DNA from: Solibacteraceae bacterium
GTDB taxonomy: Bacteria; Acidobacteriota; Terriglobia; Bryobacterales; Bryobacteraceae
Assembly: GCA_021324015.1 (NCBI GenBank)
Contig: JAJPJX010000105.1
Coordinates: 1-64,000 of the forward strand
Reading direction: 5' to 3'
DNA: 64,000 nucleotides
Positions 17,416 through 27,186 of the stretch are shown here, piece after piece. How positions within the stretch are numbered: the first letter of the stretch is position 1; each line of letters starts with the position of its first letter. Made by a program: the position numbers and the translations under genes. The notes under the pieces were generated by a model. It had not been told where the DNA came from, did not search any database, and saw only the letters and a list, made by a program, of their open reading frames with translations.

Positions 17416-18297
17416 CTATGTGGCTCTTTCCTGGACGATCTCCAGAAAGGCCCTCGCCGCGTGGCTGAGGGCCCGGCGCATGGGGTAGACCAGGCGGATT
17501 TTGCGCTCGACGTTGAGTTCCCGCACTTTCACCTCGCGCAGGAGTTTCTGTTCAATTTCCTGCCCTACGCACATACGGGGCAGAAAGGCCACGCCCTGAT
17601 TGTTCTGCACCAGCTTGCGGATGGTTTCGATGGTGGGCATCTCCACCTCCATATTTAGCGGCACGCGGTGGCGCTGGAACTCGCGGAGCACGACATCGCG
17701 ATAAGGCGAGAGCACGTTGTGGGCGATGAAGGTCTCGCTCCCCAACTCGGTGAGGGAGACGGAACGGCGGCTCGCCAGACGGTGTCTGGGGGAGACCACG
17801 AAGGCCAGCGAGTCGGTGTAGATCACGGTCGAAACCAGGCGCTCGTCGGCGGGGTCGTAACTGATGACCCCGAGTTCCAGGTTGCCGTCGATCAACTCCG
17901 CGGGGATCTTGCTGGAAAGGCTGCGCCGCACCTGCACCTTGATCTTGGGATAGAGCGCGCGGTAGTGCTCGATGTGCTGGAGCAGGTAGAGCGTAGTGGA
18001 TTCGTTGGCCCCGATGGTGAGGCGGCCGGCGGACTTGTCGCGCAGCTCAGCCAGGGCGTTAGCCAGTTCCTGCTGGAGGTTCTCGAAGCGCCGCGCGTAC
18101 TCCAGGACGGTGCGCCCGGCGTCGGTAAGCATGAGATCCTTGCCGGAGCGGTCGATGAGCTTCTCGCCCAACTCCTGCTCCAGGCGCTGGAGGGCCAGGG
18201 AGACCGCGGGCTGCGTGCGCAAAAGGCGTTCGGCGGCGCGGGAGAAACTGCGCTCGGTGGCCACGGTGAGAAACACCTGCAAAGGGTAGAGTTCCAT
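17416..18297 (-). CDS. LysR-family transcriptional regulator, divergent from leuA
   Basis: 293 residues. Winged HTH at 1-60 (FLTVATERSFSRAAERLLRTQPAVS-type helix-turn-helix, then LEQELGEKLIDRSGKDLMLTDAGR), and a periplasmic-binding-like effector domain from about 90 (RLTIGANEST to the end). Being divergent from leuA, with a palindrome over the leuA -35 box, it is a good candidate for a leu operon regulator. The effector (for example isopropylmalate, as for LeuO-like or other LysR activators of leu genes) is not shown by the sequence. Confidence 0.9.
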   Translation of the reverse strand: MELYPLQVFLTVATERSFSRAAERLLRTQPAVSLALQRLEQELGEKLIDRSGKDLMLTDAGRTVLEYARRFENLQQELANALAELRDKSAGRLTIGANESTTLYLLQHIEHYRALYPKIKVQVRRSLSSKIPAELIDGNLELGVISYDPADERLVSTVIYTDSLAFVVSPRHRLASRRSVSLTELGSETFIAHNVLSPYRDVVLREFQRHRVPLNMEVEMPTIETIRKLVQNNQGVAFLPRMCVGQEIEQKLLREVKVRELNVERKIRLVYPMRRALSHAARAFLEIVQERAT

Positions 18298-18347
18298 GGG
18301 GCGCCCTCTAATGATAACAATACTTTATATTAACCGCTAAAATTATA

Positions 18348-18360
18348 AATTTGCCAAATT
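18348..18360. promoter_or_regulatory. LysR-type operator candidate over the leuA -35 box
   Basis: Perfect palindrome AATTTG-C-CAAATT, of the T-N11-A form bound by LysR-type regulators, in an AT-rich 102-bp divergent region. It contains the TTGCCA -35 of leuA. Confidence 0.5.
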
Positions 18361-18379
18361 GTAGGGCGCCGGGCATAAT
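18351..18379 (+). promoter_or_regulatory. leuA promoter
   Basis: TTGCCA (18351-18356), 17-bp spacer, CATAAT (18374-18379): 5 of 6 matches at each box with ideal spacing. The predicted transcript start is near 18386, leaving a leader of about 13 nt before the ATG at 18400, too short for a leucine attenuator. Confidence 0.6.
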
Positions 18380-18399
18380 GGGTGCTACTGGCGTCAACC

Positions 18400-19569
18400 A
18401 TGAGCGACCGAGTATACATTTTCGACACCACGCTGCGGGATGGCGAGCAATCGCCGGGCTGCAGCATGACCGTGCACGAGAAGCTGGGAATGGCGCGCAA
18501 GCTGGTCGAACTGGGCGTGGATATCCTGGAGGCGGGCTTTCCGATCGCCTCCGACGGGGATTTCGAGGCCGTGGACGCCGTCAGCCGGGAGTATCCGTGG
18601 GCGCAGGTAGCGGCCCTGGCGCGGTCCTGCACGGGCGACGTGGAGCGGGCGGCACAGGCGTTGCGGCACGCCAAACGGCCGCGCATTCACACGTTCATCG
18701 CCACCAGCGATATCCACCTGAAGTACAAGCTCAAAAAGTCGCGGCAGCAGGTGCTGGACGAAGCCGTAGCCGCCGTGGAACTGGCGCGGCAGCACGTGGA
18801 CGACGTGGAATTTTCCGCCGAGGACGGCGCGCGCACGGATCCGGATTATCTGGAGCAGATCTCCAAGGCGGTGGTCGCCGCCGGGGCGCGCACCGTGAAC
18901 ATTCCCGATACCGTGGGATACTCGGTGCCCGAGGAATACGGAGCGTTGATCGGGCGCATCGCACGGGCGCTGGGGGATTGCGCGATTGTCAGCGTGCACT
19001 GCCACGACGACCTGGGCCTGGCGGTAGCCAACTCGGTGGCGGCGGTGCGCGCCGGCGCGCGGCAGATTGAATGCACCATCAACGGCATCGGGGAGCGGGC
19101 GGGCAACTGTTCGCTCGAAGAAGTGGTCATGATTTTCAAGACCCGGCACGACCAGTTGCCGTATCACACCAGCATTCACACCGAACATCTATACTCGGCC
19201 AGCCAGCTATTGAGCTCCATCATCACTTTCGGACCGCAGCCCAACAAAGCCATCGTGGGGCGGAATGCGTTCGCGCACGAGGCCGGCATCCACCAGGACG
19301 GCTATCTGAAGGAGAAGAGCACCTACGAGATTATCGACCCGCGGTCGGTGGGCGTGCCCGAAGGGCGCCTGGTGCTGGGCAAGCACAGCGGCCGGCACGC
19401 GCTGAAGCAACGCTGCCAGGACTTGGGCTACGAGCTGACGCGCGAGGAACTGGACGATCTTTACCACCGCTTCACCACGCTGGCGGACCGCAAGAAGGGT
19501 CTCATGGACGAAGAGATCATTGCGCTGATTCACGAGGGACAGAAGGTCCAGCAGGTGGCCGCGGATTAG
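18400..19569 (+). CDS. leuA: 2-isopropylmalate synthase lacking the C-terminal regulatory domain
   Basis: 389 residues from ATG 18400 (a GTG at 18382 is in frame). Motifs: [13 protein letters not shown] near the start, the metal-binding HCHDDLG, the catalytic-region GIGERAGN, and [13 protein letters not shown]. It condenses 2-oxoisovalerate with acetyl-CoA as the first step of leucine synthesis. The protein ends after the linker subdomain ([14 protein letters not shown]). The usual LeuA dimer/regulatory domain of about 120-130 residues that senses leucine is absent, and leuB starts 22 bp later, so this is the natural end and not a visible frameshift. Homocitrate-synthase-like activity is the main alternative, but the leu context argues against it. 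Confidence 0.92.
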   Translation: MSDRVYIFDTTLRDGEQSPGCSMTVHEKLGMARKLVELGVDILEAGFPIASDGDFEAVDAVSREYPWAQVAALARSCTGDVERAAQALRHAKRPRIHTFIATSDIHLKYKLKKSRQQVLDEAVAAVELARQHVDDVEFSAEDGARTDPDYLEQISKAVVAAGARTVNIPDTVGYSVPEEYGALIGRIARALGDCAIVSVHCHDDLGLAVANSVAAVRAGARQIECTINGIGERAGNCSLEEVVMIFKTRHDQLPYHTSIHTEHLYSASQLLSSIITFGPQPNKAIVGRNAFAHEAGIHQDGYLKEKSTYEIIDPRSVGVPEGRLVLGKHSGRHALKQRCQDLGYELTREELDDLYHRFTTLADRKKGLMDEEIIALIHEGQKVQQVAAD

Positions 19570-19591
19570 CCGCCAGGGACCCCGATAGTCG

Positions 19592-20677
19592 ATGAACCTG
19601 AATATTCTGGTATTGCCCGGAGACGGGATTGGGACCGAGGTTACGCGCGAGGCGGTGCGCGTTTTGCGCCACGTGGCGCGGAAGTGGAATCACACCCTGC
19701 ATCTGAGCGAGGGCTTGCTGGGGGGGATCGCGATTCACCGCACGGGGACCCCGTTTCCGGAGCAGACGGAGCGGCTGGCGCTGGCCGCCGACGCCACTCT
19801 GATGGGCGCGGTAGGGCTGCCGGAATTCGACAACGTGCCTCCGGAGAAGCGGCCCGAAAAGGGCCTGCTGGGAATCCGGAAGGCCCTGGGAGTGTACGCG
19901 AACCTGCGCCCCGTGCGAACTTACTCGGCGCTGCTGGACGCCTCGCCGCTGAAGAACCACCTGGTGGACGGCACGGACATGATCATCGTGCGCGAACTGA
20001 CCGGCGGCATCTACTACGGCACGCCGCGGGGCATCCTGGAAGACGGCGGCGAGACGCGCGCGGTCAACACCATGACTTACACGCGGGCGGAGATCGAGCG
20101 GGTGTCGCGCATGGCGTTCCACCTGGCGCGCGGGCGGCGCAAGAAAGTCACCTCGGTGGACAAGTCGAACGTGCTGGAAAATTCGCAGCTCTGGCGGCGG
20201 GTGGTGACCGAGGTGGCCGCCGAGTTCCCGGACGTCGCGCTGGATCACCTGCTAGTGGACAACTGCGCCATGCAACTGGTGTTGAATCCGCGCCGCTTCG
20301 ACGTGGTGCTGACGGAGAACATGTTCGGCGACATTTTGAGCGACGAGGGTGCGGTGCTGGCCGGGTCGATCGGGATGCTGCCTTCGGCCTCCATCGGGGA
20401 CCGGAAGCCTTCGGGGGCGTGGGTCGGGCTGTACGAGCCGGTACACGGTTCGGCGCCGGACATCGCGGGTCAGAACAAAGCCAATCCGCTGGGCGCCATC
20501 GGCTCGGTGGCGGCCATGCTGGAATACAGTTTCGGTTTGAAGGAAGAGGCCGGGGCGGTGAACGCCGCCATGGAGGCTGTCCTCCAAAGCGGCAAAGTCA
20601 CCGCCGACCTCAGGCCTTCGGGCGCTCCCGCCACCACCGAACAGGTTGGTGAAGCGGTCTGCGCCGCGATCGGATAG
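19592..20677 (+). CDS. leuB: 3-isopropylmalate dehydrogenase
   Basis: 361 residues of the isocitrate/isopropylmalate dehydrogenase family: [14 protein letters not shown] at the start, [23 protein letters not shown], the substrate-binding [10 protein letters not shown], and [19 protein letters not shown] with the NAD-binding [13 protein letters not shown]. It oxidises and decarboxylates 3-isopropylmalate in the cytoplasm. Second gene of the leuABCD operon; the gap to leuC is 79 bp without recognisable terminator. Confidence 0.96.
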   Translation: MNLNILVLPGDGIGTEVTREAVRVLRHVARKWNHTLHLSEGLLGGIAIHRTGTPFPEQTERLALAADATLMGAVGLPEFDNVPPEKRPEKGLLGIRKALGVYANLRPVRTYSALLDASPLKNHLVDGTDMIIVRELTGGIYYGTPRGILEDGGETRAVNTMTYTRAEIERVSRMAFHLARGRRKKVTSVDKSNVLENSQLWRRVVTEVAAEFPDVALDHLLVDNCAMQLVLNPRRFDVVLTENMFGDILSDEGAVLAGSIGMLPSASIGDRKPSGAWVGLYEPVHGSAPDIAGQNKANPLGAIGSVAAMLEYSFGLKEEAGAVNAAMEAVLQSGKVTADLRPSGAPATTEQVGEAVCAAIG

Positions 20678-20756
20678 GCCCGGACGCTTACCGGCAGCCG
20701 GGCCTATCCTGGTTTCCCGGCAGGCTTCCCGGCCTGCCGGACATCTGGGTTACCTT

Positions 20757-22163
20757 ATGAGCACACCTCGCACGATTATCGAAAAAGTTTGGGATGCGCA
20801 CGTGGTCCACGAACAGGCGGGCGCGCCCACGCTGTTGTACATCGACCTGCACCTGGTGCATGAAGTGACTTCGCCGCAAGCTTTCCAGGGCCTGCGCGAC
20901 CGCGGCCTGCGGGTGCGGCGGCCGGACCTGACGGTGGCGACCGCGGACCACAGCATTCCGACCACCGACCGCTCGCTGCCCATCCTGGACCAGGTGGCCG
21001 CCCACCAACTCGAGCAGTTGGAAGCCAACTGCCGGGAATTCGGCATTCCGTGTTTCGGCATCCACAGCCAGCGCCAGGGGATCGTGCACGTCATCGGCCC
21101 GGAACTGGGCCTGACGCAGCCCGGCATGACGGTGGTGTGCGGAGACAGCCACACGGCCACGCACGGCGCATTTGGCGCGCTGGCCTTCGGCATCGGCACC
21201 AGCGAGGTGGAGCACGTGCTGGCCACGCAGTGCCTGTTGCAGCGCCCGTCGAAGACCTTCCAGGTGCGGGTGGACGGCGCGCTGAAACCGGGCGTCACGG
21301 CCAAAGACATCATCCTGGGGCTGATTTCGCGCATCGGCGTGGGGGGCGGCACGGGCTGCGTATTCGAGTATTGCGGCCCGGCGATCCGGGCGCTTTCCAT
21401 GGAAGAGCGCATGACGGTGTGCAATATGTCCATCGAAGGCGGGGCACGGGCGGGCATGGTGGCGCCGGACGACACCACGTTCCAATACCTGGCCGGAAGG
21501 CCCCACGCGCCAAAGGGCGCCGCGTGGGAAGCCGCCGTGGAGCGGTGGAGGCAACTGCCGACGGACGAAGGCGGCGCGTACGACCGCTCGATCGTGATCG
21601 ACGCGGACCAACTGGAGCCCATGATCACGTACGGCACCAACCCCGGCATGGGCGTGCCGATCACGGCGCCGCTGCCGGACCCCTCGCGGGTGGCCGATGT
21701 CCGCGAGCGCGACTCCATCAGCAAGGCGCTGCGCTACATGGGACTGGAAGGCGGCAAGCCGCTGCTGGGGCATCCGGTGGACGTGGTGTTCATCGGAAGC
21801 TGTACGAATTCGCGCATCTCGGATCTGCGCGCCGCGGCGTCGCTGCTGAAGGGCCGCAAGGTGAGCCCCAAGGTGCGGGTGATGGTGGTGCCGGGCTCGC
21901 AGGAGGTGAAGCGCGCGGCGGAAGCCGAAGGGCTGCCGCAGATCTTCCGCGAAGCCGGGTGCGAGTGGCGCGAGCCGGGCTGCTCGATGTGCATTGCCAT
22001 GAACGGCGACCAGTTGCAGCCAGGCCAGTACAGCGTTTCCACGAGCAACCGGAATTTCGAGGGGCGGCAGGGCAAGGGCGGGCGCACGTTCCTGGCCAGC
22101 CCGCTGACCGCCGCGGCTACGGCCGTCAACGGCCAGATCACCGACGTGAGGACCATGCTATGA
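20757..22163 (+). CDS. leuC: 3-isopropylmalate dehydratase large subunit
   Basis: 468 residues from ATG 20757 ([17 protein letters not shown]); the frame is open further upstream but not protein-like. Aconitase-family signatures: [32 protein letters not shown] and [10 protein letters not shown], which supply the three Cys ligands of the 4Fe-4S cluster. It pairs with LeuD to isomerise 2- to 3-isopropylmalate. The stop overlaps the leuD start (ATGA). Confidence 0.96.
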   Translation: MSTPRTIIEKVWDAHVVHEQAGAPTLLYIDLHLVHEVTSPQAFQGLRDRGLRVRRPDLTVATADHSIPTTDRSLPILDQVAAHQLEQLEANCREFGIPCFGIHSQRQGIVHVIGPELGLTQPGMTVVCGDSHTATHGAFGALAFGIGTSEVEHVLATQCLLQRPSKTFQVRVDGALKPGVTAKDIILGLISRIGVGGGTGCVFEYCGPAIRALSMEERMTVCNMSIEGGARAGMVAPDDTTFQYLAGRPHAPKGAAWEAAVERWRQLPTDEGGAYDRSIVIDADQLEPMITYGTNPGMGVPITAPLPDPSRVADVRERDSISKALRYMGLEGGKPLLGHPVDVVFIGSCTNSRISDLRAAASLLKGRKVSPKVRVMVVPGSQEVKRAAEAEGLPQIFREAGCEWREPGCSMCIAMNGDQLQPGQYSVSTSNRNFEGRQGKGGRTFLASPLTAAATAVNGQITDVRTML

Positions 22164-22768
22164 AGCCCTTTACCAATTTCGAGAGCCGCGTCGCCCCGCT
22201 CGCGATCAACAATATCGATACGGACCAGATCATTCCGGCCCGCTTTCTGAAGACCACCTCCAAGCAGGGGCTCGACAAGCAGCTATTCAACGATTGGCGC
22301 TACGACGAGCAGGGCAACCCGCGGCCGGATTTCATTCTGAATCAGCCGAGGGCGCAGGGCGCTCAAGTGCTGCTGGCGGGCGACAATTTCGGCTGTGGCA
22401 GCTCGCGCGAACACGCCCCGTGGGCGCTCACGCAGTTCGGCTTCCGGGCGGTGATCAGCACCTCGTTCGCGGACATCTTCAAGCAAAACTCGCTGAAGAA
22501 TTCCCTGCTGCCGATCGTCGTGCCGGCGGACGTGCACGCGGAACTGTTCACCCTGGTGGAACAGGATCCCGAGGCCAAGGTGGCGATCGACCTGGCGGCG
22601 CAGAAACTGACGCTGCCGAACGGCCGGGCAGTGGAATTTCCGGTGGACGGCTTCGCCAAGCACTGCCTGCTCGAGGGGGTGGACGAACTGGGTTACATCC
22701 AGAAGCAGGAAGGCGCGATCGCGGCGTTCGAAGCGCGACGGGTGGGATCGATCAACACGCTGGGATAA
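22160..22768 (+). CDS. leuD: 3-isopropylmalate dehydratase small subunit
   Basis: 202 residues from ATG 22160, overlapping the leuC stop by 4 bp, so translationally coupled. The swivelling aconitase domain shows [32 protein letters not shown] and [13 protein letters not shown]. Last gene of the leu operon; the next gene is convergent. Confidence 0.96.
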   Translation: MKPFTNFESRVAPLAINNIDTDQIIPARFLKTTSKQGLDKQLFNDWRYDEQGNPRPDFILNQPRAQGAQVLLAGDNFGCGSSREHAPWALTQFGFRAVISTSFADIFKQNSLKNSLLPIVVPADVHAELFTLVEQDPEAKVAIDLAAQKLTLPNGRAVEFPVDGFAKHCLLEGVDELGYIQKQEGAIAAFEARRVGSINTLG

Positions 22769-22772
22769 GTCC

Positions 22773-22798
22773 ACTCCCTTTGGTCGCGGGTCGGTTAC
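22773..22798. repeat. Degenerate copy of the dispersed intergenic repeat
   Basis: CTCCCTTTGGTCGCGGGTCG resembles the repeat arm seen at 17359 and 58629 (CTCCCTCACGGTCGCGGCTC), with one gap and three to four mismatches. It lies between the convergent leuD and aminotransferase genes. Weak on its own. Confidence 0.3.
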
Positions 22799-24087
22799 AC
22801 GGTGCAGGCGGCGAGGCTGGCGTCCAGGAGGCGGGCGAACGCGTCTACGTCCGGCTTTTGGATGTTCAGCGGCGGCGAGATGCGGATCACGTTTCCGTAC
22901 ATGCCGCCCTTGCCGATGAGGAGACCGCGCTGGCGGGCCTCTTCCATCAGCCGCGCCGTGGCGGCGGCAGCCGGCGTTTTGGCGCGGCGGTCCTCCACCA
23001 GTTCCAGCGCCTGCATCAGGCCCATGCCACGCACATCACCGATGATGGGGTGGCGCTCGCGGAGTTCCTCCAGCCGGGCGCGCAGATGGGCTCCTGTCTC
23101 CGCGGCGTTGGCCAGCAGGTTCTGCTCCTCCACCAGGTCGAGCACGGCTTTGGCCGCCGTGGCGGCGACGGGGTTGCCGCCGAAGGTCGAGATGGTCAGG
23201 CCGCGGACCGAATCCGCCACTTCCGGCGTGGCCACGGTCAGGCCGATGGGCAGACCGTTTCCCAGGCCCTTGGCGCTGGTGATCACGTCCGGCGTGACGC
23301 CATAGTGCTCGATGCCAAACCACTTGTTGCCAGTGCGGCCCCAGGCGGTCTGCACCTCGTCGCTGATGAAGATGCCGCCGTGGTCGCGAATGATCTTGGC
23401 CACGATGGCGAAGTATTCCGGGGGTGGCGTGATGAAGCCGCCCACACCCTGGAGGGGTTCGGCGATGAAGCCGGCGATCCGCCCGGAAGTGCTGCTGCGG
23501 ATCAACTCTTGGAGGTCGCCGGCGCAGCGCACGTCGCAGGAGGGGTAGCTGAGGCCGAACGGGCAGCGATAGCAGTAGGCGTTGTGCGCGTGCACGATCC
23601 CGGCATCCAGCGCGCCTCCCAAGCGCCACGAGGCGTGGCCGGTCAAGGCCATGCCCAGCGCCGACCGGCCGTGATAGGAATGCCGCAAGGCGATGATTTC
23701 GCTCGAGCCGGTGTAACAGCGCGCGGCCAGGATGGCGGTCTCATTGGCTTCCGTGCCGCTGTTGGTGAAAAATGATTTCGTCAGGCGGCGCCCGGGGGTC
23801 AGAGCAGCGATCTTTTGGGCCAGCGCCGCCTGCGGCCCGGTGGCAAACACGGTGGAGACGTGCTGCAAAGTATCCACCTGCTGGTGCACCCGGCGGTTGA
23901 CCTCCTCGTTGCAGTGGCCCACGCTGATGGTCAGGATGCCGCCGAAGAAGTCCAGGTACTGGTTGCCGTCGGCATCGTACACGTACTGATTCTTCGCGCG
24001 CGTGACCACCAGCGGCTGCTGGTAGTAGTGAAAGACGGCAGGGAACAGGAATTCCTGGTTGGCCAGGAGGATTTCTTCTTTGGTCAT
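22795..24087 (-). CDS. Class III aminotransferase (alanine-glyoxylate / aspartate aminotransferase family)
   Basis: 430 residues, fold type I PLP enzyme: FFTNSGTEANE (107-117), SDEVQTAWGRTG (242-253) and the PLP lysine in TSAKGLGNG (K273). Overall it is closest in form to AGXT2-like alanine-glyoxylate or pyrimidine-pathway aminotransferases. Four Cys in YCYRCPFGLSYPSCDVRC (172, 175, 184, 188) form a possible metal site in the large domain. It abuts the leu operon tail to tail; a role in branched-chain amino acids is not implied by sequence. Nine bp separate it from the upstream GH42 stop, so both may be one transcript. Confidence 0.9.
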   Translation of the reverse strand: MTKEEILLANQEFLFPAVFHYYQQPLVVTRAKNQYVYDADGNQYLDFFGGILTISVGHCNEEVNRRVHQQVDTLQHVSTVFATGPQAALAQKIAALTPGRRLTKSFFTNSGTEANETAILAARCYTGSSEIIALRHSYHGRSALGMALTGHASWRLGGALDAGIVHAHNAYCYRCPFGLSYPSCDVRCAGDLQELIRSSTSGRIAGFIAEPLQGVGGFITPPPEYFAIVAKIIRDHGGIFISDEVQTAWGRTGNKWFGIEHYGVTPDVITSAKGLGNGLPIGLTVATPEVADSVRGLTISTFGGNPVAATAAKAVLDLVEEQNLLANAAETGAHLRARLEELRERHPIIGDVRGMGLMQALELVEDRRAKTPAAAATARLMEEARQRGLLIGKGGMYGNVIRISPPLNIQKPDVDAFARLLDASLAACTV

Positions 24088-24096
24088 GGTTGCAGC

Positions 24097-26241
24097 CTAT
24101 TTCAATTGCACCACGGCGACATCGCGGTCGTTGAGGGTAATCGTCACGCGGCGGCCGCTGACGCTGACCTTTTGTTGGTCCCAGAGATCTTCGGCGCTGG
24201 AGAAAGGGCCGTAGTTCGCGGCGAGCGCCACGGTAACCGTCCGGGTGGCGCGGAGCGGGTTGACCACCCAAAGGTAGGTGCCGCCGGCTCCCGTGTGCAG
24301 GCGTGCCTGGACCTGCGGGTCCGAGGAGGTCAACTGCTGCGCGCCCACCAGCGTGCGGAAAAACGCCTTCTGGGAAGGCAGGTGGTGCAGGTAGTAGCCG
24401 CCGCCCGGAAACGTGCCGATGAGCAGCGTGCGGCCTTGGCCGTATTTGTTCGCGACGGCAGCCAGGCGCCCGTTGCGGTAGGTGCCCGCGGCTGTGCCGC
24501 CGGCAAGCGCATATTCCTGCCGGAAGTAGCGACCATTGATTTCATAGCCGCGCACATTCAGAGTTAAGTCGTCGTTCAGGTCGGGGGTGAACTCCACGTA
24601 GCTCTCGCGGGCGCCGAACAGCCGGTCGAGGCCGTAATTCGGCTGCACGGTTCCCACTTTTCCGCGGTCGCCGAAATATGCCGGCAGACCTTCACTGATC
24701 AGGTAACCGCCCCGCTCCACGAACTCGACCAGCTTGCGCGCGCTGGCTTCCTTCAGCATCACCGGGTAAGGCAGGTAGATGGCTTTGTAGCCCCCGAGGT
24801 CGTCGATGTGTACAAAGTCCGGCTGGATGTTGGAGTCGAAGAAAGCCTGGTAGGCGCCGCGGACGTCCTGTGCGTAGAAAGTAGTGGCACCCTGCTGCAC
24901 GTAGTTGAACAGCTCGGATTCCGGCACAAAAACGATGCCCACATCCCCGTGGACGGGGCGGGACTTCCAGAGTTCCGGGTGCGTATTGGCCCAGCGCGCC
25001 ACGCGGCCGGCCATCTCCGCTCTGGGGGTGACCGACCCGTCCATGCCGAAGGGTCCGAAGGCGCCGAACAGGGGGCCGTCCAGCAGCGGCCGCCAGCGAG
25101 GATATAGGATGCCGGTGGCGCCACCCGCGCAAGAGACCAGGTTCCACAGCCGGACGTCTTTCTCGTCGGCGATGCGCCCGTCCTCCCGCGGGCGGTGGAT
25201 GACCTGCGGCTGCATCCACAGCGGTCCAGCCTGGGCTTCGGCGTGCCAGAAGGGCTTGCCGCGGGAGCCGGCCCGCACCAGGTCCAGGGCGTGGAACTGC
25301 TTCCAGAGTTCGCTACCTTTGCGCGCCGCGATCCAGGTGAGGCCCCAGACGTCTACCTCCCTGGCCGAGCGCCACTCGTTGTGGGTGTTCGAGGGCAGGG
25401 TGTCCAGCGTGCCGGCCACGCCATGGGCCACTACCTTATGCTGCGGGTCCAGGCGGCGGACCAGTTCTGTGCGCCAGCGGAACAGGCGGAAGGCATCGTC
25501 GATCCGGAACTCCAGCCAGTCCAGGCTTTCCGGATATCCCTGGAAGTTGGCCGGAGGGTGCACGTTCTCCCAGCCGGCAAAGCTGTAGCGATACCAGGCG
25601 CGGCCGAGCAGGTCGAGCGTGCCGTATTTGTGCTGGAGCCATTCGCGGAACTTGCGCTGGGTGGCCTCGCAGAAGCAGTGCATGTGCTGCGGGGCGCCGC
25701 CGTCGTAAGTATTCTCGTTCCAGATGTCATAGCCCAGCAGCGCCCGGCGGCCGCGGTAGTGCTCCACCAGCGCGGCCAGAAATCTCCCGTCCAGTTCCCG
25801 CACGTCCTCGTTATCCAGGCACAGGCCGGGGAAGCCCCCGGTGGCACTGGAGGCGGAGATGCCGCTGCCGGAGACGGCGCCGTCGGAGGCTCGGTAGCGG
25901 GCATGCGGGTAGCGGTCAAAGGCCCATTCGGGCGCCGTGTTATCGAGGGGTGCGATCACGGTCCGGATGCCGTTTTGCTCCTCCAGGTCGAGCATGCGGT
26001 CGTAGTCGCGCCAGTCGTATTTGCCGGGCGCCACTTCGATGGCGGACCACATGAACCAGTGCCGGAAGGTGTTCATGCCCAGACGCGCCGCGGTTTGATG
26101 GTCGCGCTCCCAATCCTGTTCGGGCGGGTTGGACTTGCGAAAATAGACGGCGCCATACGGAAACACCGGATCGGCGGCAAAGGCTGCGAATGCCGCGGCC
26201 GCGATAGCCACTGCAACCTGGAAAACACGGGTCGAAACCAA
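24097..26241 (-). CDS. Exported GH42-type beta-galactosidase
   Basis: 714 residues from a TTG at 26241 (GGGAGG 9 nt upstream), followed by signal peptide VSTRVFQVAVAIAAAAFAAFAA. The TIM barrel has the family acid/base Glu in YDIWNEN (E176) and the nucleophile Glu in FWHAEAQAG (E335). The middle part (GDVGIVFVPESELFNYV, DLGGYKAIYLPYPVML, GGYLISEG) is the trimerisation, class I glutamine-amidotransferase-like domain. A small beta domain ends the protein. It probably hydrolyses terminal galactosides in the periplasm or outside. The aminotransferase is 9 bp downstream. Confidence 0.85.
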   Translation of the reverse strand: MVSTRVFQVAVAIAAAAFAAFAADPVFPYGAVYFRKSNPPEQDWERDHQTAARLGMNTFRHWFMWSAIEVAPGKYDWRDYDRMLDLEEQNGIRTVIAPLDNTAPEWAFDRYPHARYRASDGAVSGSGISASSATGGFPGLCLDNEDVRELDGRFLAALVEHYRGRRALLGYDIWNENTYDGGAPQHMHCFCEATQRKFREWLQHKYGTLDLLGRAWYRYSFAGWENVHPPANFQGYPESLDWLEFRIDDAFRLFRWRTELVRRLDPQHKVVAHGVAGTLDTLPSNTHNEWRSAREVDVWGLTWIAARKGSELWKQFHALDLVRAGSRGKPFWHAEAQAGPLWMQPQVIHRPREDGRIADEKDVRLWNLVSCAGGATGILYPRWRPLLDGPLFGAFGPFGMDGSVTPRAEMAGRVARWANTHPELWKSRPVHGDVGIVFVPESELFNYVQQGATTFYAQDVRGAYQAFFDSNIQPDFVHIDDLGGYKAIYLPYPVMLKEASARKLVEFVERGGYLISEGLPAYFGDRGKVGTVQPNYGLDRLFGARESYVEFTPDLNDDLTLNVRGYEINGRYFRQEYALAGGTAAGTYRNGRLAAVANKYGQGRTLLIGTFPGGGYYLHHLPSQKAFFRTLVGAQQLTSSDPQVQARLHTGAGGTYLWVVNPLRATRTVTVALAANYGPFSSAEDLWDQQKVSVSGRRVTITLNDRDVAVVQLK

Positions 26242-26410
26242 CCGGCTGCACCTCCCGGAGAACAAGCTGAGTGTATCGAACTGGGAGGGCCGGCGCGGAG
26301 CCCCCTGGTACTGAGCTCCCGGGAAGCCGCATCCGGCCCACACTTCCGCTGAAACGGTAAGGGATCGCACCGCACTACCCAACGAAGTAATCTCCGAAGG
26401 AGCTTAGATC

Positions 26411-27181
26411 ATGCCAAAAGTAAGCCGTTACGGATGGGTCCCCGACCTTCCGGACCAACGTGACCACATGTATGCGGCGCCTCCAGCCGCCCTGGCCGCA
26501 CTGCCGCCCAGCGTCGACTTGCGCCCCCAGTGCCCGCCGGTCTACGACCAGGGGCAATTGGGAAGCTGCACTGCCAACGCCATCGGGGGCGCGATCCAGT
26601 TTGAGCAGATCAAGCAGGGCGGCAAGAACTTCGTGCCCTCCCGCCTGTTCATTTACTACAACGAGCGCGTCATGGAGCACACCGTGGACAGCGACAGCGG
26701 CGCGCAGATTCGCGACGGCATCAAGAGCGTGGCCAAGCAGGGCGCCTGCCGCGAGGATCCCACCTGGCCGTACGACATCAATAAGTTTCGGGACAAGCCG
26801 CCGCAGGCCGCCTACACCGAGGGATTGGAGAACCAGTTGGTGCGTTATCAACGCCTGGCCCACATCGTGAACCAGATGAAAGGGTGCCTGGCCGCGGGCT
26901 ATCCGTTCGTTTTCGGCTTCACGGTGTACGAGAGTTTCGAGAGCGAGGAAGTGGCCAAGACCGGCGTTGTACAGATGCCGGGGAGCAGCGAGCAGGTGGT
27001 GGGCGGCCACGCCGTGATGGCGGTCGGGTACGAGGATGCCTCCCAGCGCTTCATCGTGCGCAACTCCTGGGGGGACGCCTGGGGCATGAAAGGCTACTTC
27101 ACCATGCCGTACGCTTACCTGAGCACCAATAACCTGGCGGACGACTTCTGGACCATCCGCATGGTCGAGACGCCGGCGTAG
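26411..27181 (+). CDS. Papain-family (C1) cysteine peptidase without signal or propeptide
   Basis: 256 residues; SD AAGGAG 8 nt before ATG. Catalytic set: Gln47 (YDQGQLGSC), Cys53 in GSCTANA, His200 in GGHAVMAVGY, Asn218 in VRNSWG. The protein begins only about 30 residues before the mature-enzyme motif VDLRPQ. It shows neither signal peptide nor an inhibitory prodomain, so a cytoplasmic or otherwise regulated peptidase is inferred. It is divergent from the GH42 gene (169-bp gap, nothing recognised) and convergent with 27187-28023. Confidence 0.9.
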   Translation: MPKVSRYGWVPDLPDQRDHMYAAPPAALAALPPSVDLRPQCPPVYDQGQLGSCTANAIGGAIQFEQIKQGGKNFVPSRLFIYYNERVMEHTVDSDSGAQIRDGIKSVAKQGACREDPTWPYDINKFRDKPPQAAYTEGLENQLVRYQRLAHIVNQMKGCLAAGYPFVFGFTVYESFESEEVAKTGVVQMPGSSEQVVGGHAVMAVGYEDASQRFIVRNSWGDAWGMKGYFTMPYAYLSTNNLADDFWTIRMVETPA

Positions 27182-27186
27182 GCGGG

